A DNA stretch of 64,000 bases. Origin: Dichetophora obliterata (lineage: Eukaryota > Arthropoda > Insecta > Diptera > Sciomyzidae). This document shows positions 56,454 to 64,000 of this stretch, piece by piece. The stretch covers positions 96,897,671-96,961,670 of the forward strand of contig OY986438.1 in NCBI GenBank assembly GCA_963920525.1, read 5' to 3'. The translations under genes and the position numbers were made by a program. Position 1 is the stretch's first letter; each line of letters begins with the position of its first letter. A model generated the notes under the pieces. The model was not told the origin of the DNA. It searched no databases and worked only from the letters and a program-made list of their open reading frames with translations.

Positions 56454-57240
56454 GCGAAACAAGCTTGGAATAAGCTTTAAACAAGCTTAGAACCATAAGC
56501 ATCAAGCTTGCAAAAGCAAAAGCTTTAGATTACTATTGGAAAATGCTTACAAGTTATTGTAGATCAAACGAACACGATCCCTTGGAAAAATATTGCTTAC
56601 AATAAGCTTAATCCAAGTGTTTCTTTACAATTGGAAATTAGAATTTCAATACGCAATTTTTATGTATAAATATATTTACCAAACAATACGCAGCCATCTT
56701 AAATTGACAAATAAGAATAAAAAAAGAAAATTCGCCGGTTCGAGAAGCTGTATGTCCTCATTTATCACTGTCAAACTCGACTTGCCTTGTTGCATTTTAA
56801 GTCCTCAGTTGTAGGTTCTTTCTTGTATTTTAAATTCAATATTTTTCACAATTAACTCGTGGATTTCTATGTTTAGTTTCCATAATTTTTGAATGTAGTA
56901 AAGAGCAAAGAAAGTTTAAAGAACCACGACCGAACCCGGACTCGAACCGGGGCCGTCTGGGTTGATAGTCTAGCGCACTCTCCACTAGACTACACAGGCC
57001 AACAGTTAACAGCAATCGGAAATTTGAACAGTTGCAAAATTATTAAATTGGCTAACATTTTGCAAGTATGATTGGAAAACACTTACTTAAAGCAAGTCTT
57101 TCCAAGTATTATTGTACAACACTTACTCTTTGTTTTTTACGCAATAATTCTACAAAGCAACTTGGAAATTTATTACATACGCAAGTGTTTTACAAGCGTG
57201 CTTGGAAAAGGCTTGGTTTTTGCATTGTATGTAAGCTTAA
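56454..57240. mobile_element. hAT-like non-autonomous element rich in AAGCTT words
   Basis: CCCAATCA (56446-56453) and TCCAATCA (57241-57248) flank it, 7 of 8 identical, and joining them restores RNSDWVVSNK in the LINE. The ends are only weakly inverse (AAGCTTGGAATAAGCTT near 56461; TTAAGCTTACAT read inward at 57240). Both outer 150 bp repeat AAGCTT, CTTGGAA and TTGCAA words. A SINE copy lies inside (56815-57003). Superfamily assigned from the 8-bp duplication only. Confidence 0.6.
56815..57003 (-). repeat. tRNA-derived SINE, copy 3 (head and partial body)
   Basis: From 57003 on the minus strand: GGCCTGTGTAGTCTAGTGGA with a consensus A box TAGTCTAGTGG, and a consensus B box GGTTCGAGTCC. The region after the head (GTGGTTCTTTAAACTTTCTT) matches copies 1 and 2, then the copy stops near 56815 without the 3' half and A tail. 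The least mutated promoter of the three. Confidence 0.78.
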
Positions 57241-57659
57241 TCCAATCACTATTTCTAAATGGCTGATCGGGAAGGATTTGTATAGCGTTGTGATCACTAT
57301 CATACTCAATAGTTTTAGAAAGTTGATTGTGTTGTTTTCTTTACGTATATATAAACGAGAGTCAGCAATGAATGCATCTATATAAGAAGCAGAACGAGGA
57401 TACGAAGGTGTGGCAGAAGCATATAAGCTACATCTGAAAGAAATTTCATTACAAGCTAAGCATTCCTTTAAAAAAAGTCCTTTTGTATTATTTGAAGAGT
57501 TACCCCAGTCGGAATGCTTACAATTCAAGTCTCCAGAGATTATTTAAAAGAGATTAGGGTTTTGCAAATTTAAAGATTGAAAAAGTTCGTGTAATTCAGT
57601 CTTTAAAAATATTATTATTTTTTCCCAATGGATAATATTTTTTAACTATTTTTAGTACT

Positions 57660-59505
57660 TAGTAATCTTTTATCTTCTCTACAATCTAGGTTTTGGGCAG
57701 GTCACAGCTACTCGACGGCTATCCTCAAAGTCTTGGATGACATTAGGTCCTTTTATAAGGATGGTAGAGTAAATCTACTTTGTCTGCTTGATTCCTCTAA
57801 AGCATTCGACACTGTTAATCATGCACTTCTTTGTCACAAGCTAAAATACTTTTATAGATTTAGTGAGAATGCTGTAAAACTATAGAATAGCTACTTAACA
57901 TGTAGGTTACAAAGAGTAAAAGTTAGTAGGAGGTTCTCGCAGCAGAAATTAGTTTGCAGTGGTGTGTCCCAGGGATCCGTTCTTGGTCCACTTCTATTTT
58001 CATTGCGTATCAATGACATTTTCAATACCTGCATACACGCGTCATTACATGCTTATGCTGATGACGTTCGGCTACACTTACCTGGTAAAACAAACCTTAT
58101 GGAAGATTTGGTATATAAACTAAATGAAGATCTGAACACTATTTACCAGTGGGCTAAACAAAATTATCTTCAGTTAAATGCTCTAAAATCACATGTGTTG
58201 GCCATATCCAAAGAAAAAATTCATCACGGGAATATTCCTGATCTTTCAATTGGTGACAAGAATCTTAAACTTGTCAGTTGTGTTCGAAGTCTTAGCTTTA
58301 AAATCAATTGTTCTCTCACGTGCCCTGATCACTTCAACGATGTTGTTCGAAAAATATATTTCATCCTGCTGATTATAAGATTGTCAGCTCAAAACATAAA
58401 TTATAAGTTGCGTACAATCATGATACGCGTTATATACAATATATTAAAGGGCTACACAAATGTATTTGCTTCTTTAATTCCACCAAATACTTTTAGCTAG
58501 GCACATCACTTGTAGCAGAATTAAGCAAAGAAATAGCGTAAAACCGTTGCTCAGAGAAAAAGTAATGTTTTAACTCTCTCTCTCGAATCAAATGCATACG
58601 CAAATTGCTCTCATCAATTACAGTAATTATCGGTCGCTATCTCGGCAAATGAAAAAAAAAACTGTATAGTTCTACCTTCTACTGCAAGTACTTGCATATG
58701 CTGAAAGTAACAATTTATTATTTTTTTTGCTTTCAACCGGTTTTCCACTTACGCACACTACCTACAATTTTCGCCCACGCCAACGCTATCCGCAAATGAG
58801 AGTGAGAGAACGAAAGTAATTGCGATCCCCACAAATGTTTTGTACAGCGATTCAAATGTAATTGTGCAGCCCTTTAATGTATATGGGCTGCGTACTCATG
58901 AACACTTAGTTCAATTTAAAAATTTGATACTTGTTTGCGACATTATAAGTTACTTAAATGCCAGGAATTGCATCTTTTGACACAAACTAATTCAAATCAG
59001 AACGCCTAGTCAAAAATTACAATTTTGCCAATCGTTAAGAAACCAAATGCTTGTCATTCCATGCTTAATTTTTTAAATTCTACAAGATTATTTTTTATAA
59101 ACGACTTCAGAATATGGAACGCATAACCGAATCGCATAAAATCTATAGTCAGAATAGCAAATTTCAAACAGGACATTTTGGAACATTATTCTTCTCTGGA
59201 CATTTACTAGGTAAACAGTTCTTTACTCTTTTACTCTCTTTTCTTATCGTTACCTTCTTTTCTATTTTTTTTTTCTTTCTCTCTCAACTTAAACAAAATA
59301 TTATAAATTGATTTAATTGTCTCCTTATATTTTCCAATATAATTTTTTAATTTAATTTTAACTATATGTTTAATATAAATTTAATGTATGAATTTAATTT
59401 CACTAAATTCAAAATTTATCTTGTTTTTAAACTTTGTACTGTAAAAGAACATAGTTCTTATTGTACTTATAAAATAAAGACCCAATGAATTTGAATGGCA
59501 TTTTA
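57660..59505 (+). pseudogene. CR1/L2-like LINE inserted in the jockey endonuclease
   Basis: Plus-strand ORF2 from about 57690: FWAGHSYSTAILKVLDDIRS, DSSKAFDTVNHALLCHKLK, an in-frame TAG near 57883, GVSQGSVLGPLLFSLRINDI (57960), HASLHAYADDVRLHLPG (YADD), NYLQLNALKSHVLAIS, then a TTAA element (58448-58873), and a C-terminus at 58878-59210 (LFFINDFRIWNA, FKQDILEHYSSLDI). A 3' untranslated part ends near AATAAAGACCC at 59476-59486. The motifs match the LINE at 11325-13620, so both belong to one clade. 5'-truncated, one stop and small indels. Confidence 0.83.
58448..58873. mobile_element. TTAA-flanked MITE, 426 bp
   Basis: TTAA at 58444-58447 and 58874-58877; ends AGGGCTACACAA (58448) and AGGGCTGCACAA (inverted from 58873), followed by shared ACATTTG / ATGTATTTG. 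Removal with one TTAA rejoins the LINE frame (RVIYNILMY). TTAA targets and an AGGG start suggest piggyBac relatives. No coding region. Confidence 0.75.
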
Positions 59506-60475
59506 ATAATACACGTTTCTAAATATTTAAATGAGTTGATAATGTTATTTGTATAGCCCTTATGTTTTATAAAGTTTTTTATTAATATTGCTGTCCCACC
59601 TCCCGTTTCGGCATCGACTCTATCTTTGCGTAAGACTGTATGTTTATTATTAAGTTTTGTTTCATTCAGTCTGGATTATATTTGTATAAAAAGTTACATA
59701 AATCATAGCGTCTACTTAATCTAATTATAGAGTTAACATTAATTTGAATTATATTTAGATCCTTTACAACTGTCTCGACCATTGATAAAATTTAACTTTC
59801 TAGCATCGAGAAAATAGTATCGATACGTGATGTTTTATTTGCAGTAATTTTGCATATTAATAATTTGATTTGAGAGATTTTGCATGGAATTGTTAAGCTC
59901 TTTTAGTGCAAGATGTATTATTGGGTCGATGTTATTGCCGTTTTGTGAAGTATTATTTTGTAAAAACTAGCATAGCTTATATTAGGATTGACATTTATTG
60001 ATTTTTTAATTGATCTACTTTGTACTAAGATTTGTTTCTTACCACGAAGCTTCTGCTGCTGTTATTTATACTTTTCGCAGTTTGTATGATGCTAGGTGTC
60101 CATACATATTTATTGCAAAGTACACAAAATAGTTTTTCCCTTTCGTTTACTGGGACCTCCATAAGGGCACACTTTCCGATTTCGTGTGATTCGTTGCATT
60201 TCACACATCTGGTTGGTAAAAAACAGTTTGATGCGCTATGAAGTAGCCTTGACACTCCTACATTAAGTAATTTCGGGTTTTTTTAACGGTTTCCAGTAGA
60301 CACAGCGATAAAGAAGTCCGATGATTGATTTGAGTTCATTGATTTTACTTTCAGTACTTATTTGAACTAAACAAAGTGGAAGATCGTATCTATCTGCTAA
60401 CGATTTTTTTGTTGAGAATTTGCTTACTCTAATAAATTTCAAATTCGCATTTCAGAATTTACATAATTCCGCATA

Positions 60476-61412
60476 TAGAGGGTTGCCCATATTCGACGGA
60501 CCCATGTTTTTTTTTTTAAAAAAAATCAAAGAAAAAGATAAAAATTTGGCGGTTGGCAATCTTAATCATTTAATTTGTTCCAAGTAGATTTGTTTACATC
60601 AATTTTTGAATATGATATCTCTCAAATGGCCGCCTCTGGCGTTGATGGCGTATTGTGCCCTTTTTGCAGCATTTTCCATCGTTTTCGCCAACATTTCGGC
60701 CGGAATAGCGGCTATTTCTTCACGAATGTTGTCCTTGAGCTCTTCTACGGTCCTTGGCTTGTTAACGTAAACCTTTGACTTCAAATATCCCCACAAGAAG
60801 AAGTCAGGCGGCGTCAAATCGGGCGAACGCGGTGGCCAGTCCAAATCACCACTTTTCGACATCAAACGGCCCGGAAACAAATTCTTCAGAAAATCGATTG
60901 TTATGCGACTTGTGTGCGGTGGAGCGCCGTCTTGTTGAAACCAGAACTGCCTCAACCTGCAAATCAACGCGAATAATCCGTTGTAAAGTGGACCGAGCCA
61001 TGCCCAACTGCTGAGAACGGCGTTTTTGGGATGTTCTTGGGGACCTCTCAACACTGGCTCGTACGGCAGCGATATTCTCGGCCGATCGCCTTGGTCGACT
61101 TTTATTTGGCCTCTTCGGATTAGAAAGAGCCTCACCAGTCGAAAATTTTTCGTATAAACGCTTAATGGTGTTCTTAGAAGGCGCACTTCTCACATTTTTT
61201 AATCTTTTAAAAGCACGTTGAGTTTTCACAATTGACTTCTTCTGTTGAATGTAAATTTCAACTATTTCAGAGCGCTCGCGTGGCGTGTATTGTTTCATGG
61301 TAAAAATCTGCTTGGACTGACGCTTCAAACGCGGTATGTCATTAAGCGATCTGACATCTCTGTCGAAAGTTATGGCGTTGCCAGATGGGTCCATCGAATA
61401 TGGGCAACCCTG
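60476..61412 (-). mobile_element. DD41D mariner (rosa-like), second copy, 937 bp
   Basis: Right end, read inward: CAGGGTTGCCCATATTCGAT at 61412; left end GAGGGTTGCCCATATTCGAC after a damaged first bases (60476-60499). TA on both sides (60474-60475, 61413-61414). Joining the flanks restores DTSDIYAELC in the LINE ORF1. Related to the element at 6616-7558 but with different terminal sequence (GGACCCAT against GCGCCCAT). Confidence 0.88.
60599..61298 (-). pseudogene. DD41D mariner transposase, centre deleted
   Basis: The start is at 61296-61298 (MKQYTPRERSEIVEIYIQQK). The N-terminal paired HTH is complete (SIVKTQRAFKRLKNV, NTIKRLYEKFSTGEAL, RPRRSAENIAAVRASVE, QLGMARSTLQRIIR). Near 60960, after VDLQ, the sequence jumps with a frameshift to FWFQQDGAPPHTS, so roughly the first half of the catalytic domain, including the first Asp, is missing. 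The second and third Asp (QQDGAPPH, LTPPDFFLWG) are 41 residues apart. The C-terminus is intact (ARGGHLRDIIFKN, stop at 60599). Confidence 0.86.
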
Positions 61413-62121
61413 TATGTCGCTTGTATCAATATTTGCACTGAGACCTTTTAGTAAATATGTTTTGGTTTTGATATCTTCTGGTGTATATGTAAAAAATTTA
61501 GTATTAGTTTTCTAAATAAGCTCTAGCTCTAAAGTAAACATTCATCGACAATAAGAGAAGTGCTATTTAATTTTTATTTATTTCTTTAATTTTAAATTCG
61601 TTTATATTTATGCCATTTTTTGTAAATTTTATTAGTTCATTAGGTTCCACATCAAAAATATTTATTGGAGGAATTTTTTTTGTTTTGATTTTGATGTATT
61701 GTTTTTTCGTTATTGACGTTACTCTCTGTATTTGGCGGTTTTTTGGTGAAGATGATTTTGACGGAGCAGGTGTCTCTCGCTCTTGAACATGTTTTTCGAA
61801 TTCCGTTTTAAACTCTTCATTACATTGAGTATCGTTTTCTAAAATTGCGTAGTAATTGCTTCTTTGTTGTTTAGACATTGCGTCACTTTGTGTGTTGTTT
61901 TTTCTTTTTGTAACATAATCTATTTCTACACTATCTTGTACAGTTGAATTGATATTTTCAATATGGTATTCTGAGTATTGAGCATCAAGCTCACTCGTAT
62001 TTTTTAATGTAGTTTTTAAGCTTAGAGTATATTTCTCTGGTAGTTTATAAATTTGCAGAATTGATATTAATATAAAACAATAATATCGCAACAAGGTGAA
62101 CGATATAAAGTAAATGCACAT

Positions 62122-63048
62122 TGAAAAAAAGTAAAGTTTGAGATCTCTGTTTAGCGTCCGTCACTAAAGACGGTCACGAATCAACTTTCCTCTGCACACG
62201 TTTGTAATTATTATAATGTTATTTTTTTTATTTTTAATGGAATTGAAACTAAATTACTGGTATTTTTCACTCATCTATAAAATAGTTGTGGTTGTTTTTG
62301 TTTTAGTGATGATTTGTAAACTTATGCCTGAGGTGAGAGTACGTTTGAAAATACATATGTTTTAATTAGTTTGGACACGAGCAGTAAAATGTTGTTGTTG
62401 TTAGTTTCATTTCTGTCGATCAAACAAGTAATTGTAAATTGTTTACAAAAAGTTCTGGAATTCAGCAGAAACAACAAAAATCTTAATTTGGGATTGTATT
62501 TTAAAGTGGTTCGAATGCTTAAAATCCAATAAATCGATGAATTTCAGAAAATTTAAAACAAATGTACTTATTGATTAAAATATAACTATAAAGTATAAGG
62601 GAATTGTAATAGCTGAACAAATTATATTCATAAATTGATGTTAAAGTATAAAAATAAGAGAATACCGAAAGTAATCTTACTTTTTTCATCTGGAACTTTG
62701 ATATTTTACCTAAAATAATGTATTTTCTATACTCGTATAATAAAAAAATATGTTTCTATAAATTTAACCAGCGAAAGTAATATTGAAATAGAGCCATCTG
62801 GCCCTAGGATATAAGGATTAAAAATTGGGATGTAATTTCGTGTATTTACAGCGCTTATTTCATTTTTAAAAGTAGAAAATTACTTTATCGCATAATGAAA
62901 TATGTTACTGAAATTTAGAATCAAAACATATTTCGATATAGTTTGTGGTATGGGTTCAAAAGTATTTTCGATAAAACGAAAACGGTTCAATTAATTGTCG
63001 ATATCAATTTTATTTCCTTGCAAGCAATACACGTAATTCAACGCTTTT
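62122..63048. other. Unassigned sequence upstream of the jockey LINE
   Basis: Probably includes the LINE 5' untranslated region next to 62121. No gene recognised. Confidence 0.4.
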
Positions 63049-63310
63049 CTAATTTTTAAAACATTTTAAAATTGCCTTCAGGTTCTTCTGCGAATTCTTC
63101 TTTATCGCCTTAATCGCTTTCCGCGATGTGATAACTTGAGTGGTGTGAATAAGAAAGTCCCAAGGAGCCATCTCAGATGAATATGGAGCTTTCGGAACAG
63201 TATGAACATTGTTTTTGATAAAAAATCGCGTACAAGGTGGGATGTGTGAGCCGGTGACTGTCGTGGTGAACAAACCTTTTTTGAAATTCTGGCCTTTAGC
63301 GATGAAGATT
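63049..63310 (-). pseudogene. C-terminal fragment of a classical mariner transposase
   Basis: Two overlapping frames give PAHTSHLVRDFLSK (after the second catalytic Asp, where DNAPAHTS is usual and the Asp itself is changed), NNVHTVPKAPYSSEMAPWDF (third Asp in APWDF) and KNSQKNLKAI. One frameshift near 63220. Neither terminal repeats nor the N-terminal half were found. Unlike the two DD41D copies, this resembles ordinary mariners. Confidence 0.65.
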
Positions 63311-64000
63311 TTTCCTCCATATAATACTTTGTTATATCATGTAATACTATTCACTGTCTGGCTAAAAAAAAAATTGGCAATATCACGAGAGCAGTTTGTT
63401 TAAATGGGAAATGTCAGGCATCGAAATTTTTTCAATTCAGTACGATTTTTATGGGCATTATTTTACTTGTTTTGCAGATTTTTTTTTTATCTCTTCAGTT
63501 CGGGGCTTTAGAGCCAAAATAAAAAAAATATTAAATCTTAAAACTATCAAAAACGCTTTTTTAATCCAAAATCCAAATTGAAGCCAGATTGAATTTTAAA
63601 ATCCAAGTATTACAGCACGTACATTCAGACCTTACATACTTCTGACGTCAAGACCATCTTGTGACGCAGTGTTATTTGTTTATCTTATTTCAATTCAGTT
63701 TTTGTGAAGACAAGAATATATTTTTTTATGCGAAACAGTTCTAAATTAGGAAAGTACTTTACATTCGAATTGGGAACAATCATTTCATTTAAAATTTTTT
63801 GTTATAATTACTGTTATATTTTTGGGACGAAGTTCCTTTACGCAGCTTGCGGGTAGTGCGATTTGGTAAAAAAAAAATCACTTAACCGTGTGATTGCTGT
63901 GTGTATGCGTACGAGTAACGACCCAGTGGGGATTTTAGCTAGCGATACGCAAAAGAAAGCATGCTAGGTAGTGCTCTTATTGGCGTCAATATACCTTCCA
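63311..64000. other. AT-rich end of the window, nothing recognised
   Basis: Short open frames only (63396-63581), without family resemblance. Confidence 0.4.

Larger units (their letters stand above)
56182..59755 (-). pseudogene. Jockey-clade endonuclease and linker, interrupted twice
   Basis: First part (59755-59510): IQINVNSIIRLSRRYDL, YNPD, LLNETKLNNKH (metal-binding Glu in an ET motif), VDAETGGGTAILIKN. The inserted plus-strand LINE (57660-59505) follows. Second part (57660-57249): YPLGKNNNIFKTELHELFQ, IISGDLNCKHSDWGNSSNN (GDxN), YIDAFIADSRLYI, and in a shifted frame SDHNAIQILPD. A hAT-like insert (56454-57240) lies after RNSDW. The linker to the RT continues at 56445-56182: VVSNKENSNEKC, NNENIPNNRNLTNSEIDFYL, IEKFIPRF. 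The motif order is that of LINE APE endonucleases, which nick the target. Several frameshifts and stops. Confidence 0.8.
48740..62121 (-). mobile_element. Jockey-clade LINE, split by five insertions
   Basis: One minus-strand LINE can be followed 5' to 3' from 62121 to 48740: ORF1 (62121-61415, 60473-60000), endonuclease (59755-59510, 57660-57249), region before the RT (56445-56182, 55654-55080), and RT (55080-54382, 49189-48740). At the mariner, hAT-like, TTAA and Tc1-like joints, removal of the insert and one target duplication gives continuous protein: DTSDI-YAELC, RNSDW-VVSNK, KFIN-ATIKK, LFNIYT-DLHCK. The joints of the inserted LINE (57660/59505) are only approximate. Without the inserts it is about 4.1 kb, close to full length for the jockey clade. 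ORF1 has the domain preceding the CCHC knuckles and the knuckles themselves. Confidence 0.85.
60000..62121 (-). pseudogene. Jockey-clade ORF1 (nucleic-acid-binding Gag-like protein), interrupted
   Basis: 5' part 62121-61415: a probable start at 61876-61878 (MSKQQRSNYYAILEND), a Pro/Ser-rich linker, KIPPINIFDVEPNELIKFTK, a frameshift near 61500-61570, then FFTYTPEDIKTKTYLLKGLS and NIDTSDI, the domain that precedes the zinc knuckles in jockey-type ORF1. A mariner (60476-61412) is inserted at a TA here. 3' part 60473-60025: YAELCKFWNANLKFIRVSKF, RYDLPLCLVQIS, then knuckles: a damaged first (CQGY...HSASNC), CVKCNESHEIGKC (intact CCHC) and CVLC. It packages the LINE RNA and helps integration. The C-terminus is truncated near 60000. 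Confidence 0.78.

Overview
The window is AT-rich nuclear DNA of an insect, most likely a brachyceran fly. There are spliced genes with GT..AG introns of 54-67 bp, many DNA transposons and LINEs, poly-A and tandem-repeat tails, and no operons. A mariner group with DD41D spacing, which I remember as the rosa group of tephritid fruit flies, occurs twice. That hints at Tephritidae, but weakly. I find no convincing host protein-coding gene; every recognisable coding stretch belongs to a mobile element.

Layout. 0.5-1.3 kb: small hAT-like deletion derivative with 8-bp target duplications. 2.8-5.2 kb: Tigger/pogo-like element with a nearly intact Tc1 (3524-5187) inside it. 6.3-10.1 kb: decayed Ty3/gypsy pol on the minus strand, with a DD41D mariner (6616-7558) in its probable LTR. 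11.3-13.6 kb: CR1/L2-like LINE remnant. 14.1-16.2 kb: two copies of a tRNA-derived SINE (a third lies at 56.8-57.0 kb). 19.8-21.6 kb: 142-bp tandem repeats split by a LINE. 22.2-23.6 kb: spliced remnant of a repetitive insect protein I cannot assign to a named superfamily. 24.3-25.6 kb: another LINE. 28.0-29.0 kb: foldback element with arms of about 320 bp. 29.2-30.3 kb: second Tigger-like element. 30-40 kb: mostly unassigned non-coding DNA, with a 142-bp satellite at 35.7-36.3 kb and an exact 180-bp tandem duplication at 40.2 kb.

The right third consists of two stacks of nested insertions. At 41.5-48.3 kb a Tc1 transposase gene is cut by an inverted-repeat element (4-bp duplication) and by a hAT-like element (8-bp duplication). 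The hAT-like element in turn carries a 5'-truncated RTE-like LINE with an exact 11-bp duplication. At 48.7-62.1 kb one old jockey-clade LINE (ORF1, endonuclease, reverse transcriptase, minus strand) can be followed across five separate insertions: a DD41D mariner in ORF1, a plus-strand LINE in the endonuclease (itself holding a TTAA element), a hAT-like element carrying a SINE, a piggyBac-like TTAA element, and a long-TIR Tc1-like element. Inside an arm of the last sits a 4.3-kb PIF/Harbinger element.

The Harbinger element (50003-54303) is the only one that looks complete. It has terminal repeats, a CTG target duplication, a four-exon Myb/SANT-like DNA-binding protein and a convergent four-exon DDE transposase with all catalytic motifs. 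In this superfamily the two proteins act together: the Myb-like partner helps bring the transposase to the DNA. Its single oddity is a 34-bp intron in the Myb-like gene. Most insertion junctions were checked by asking whether removing the element and one target duplication restores a continuous reading frame or repeat arm in the interrupted host element.
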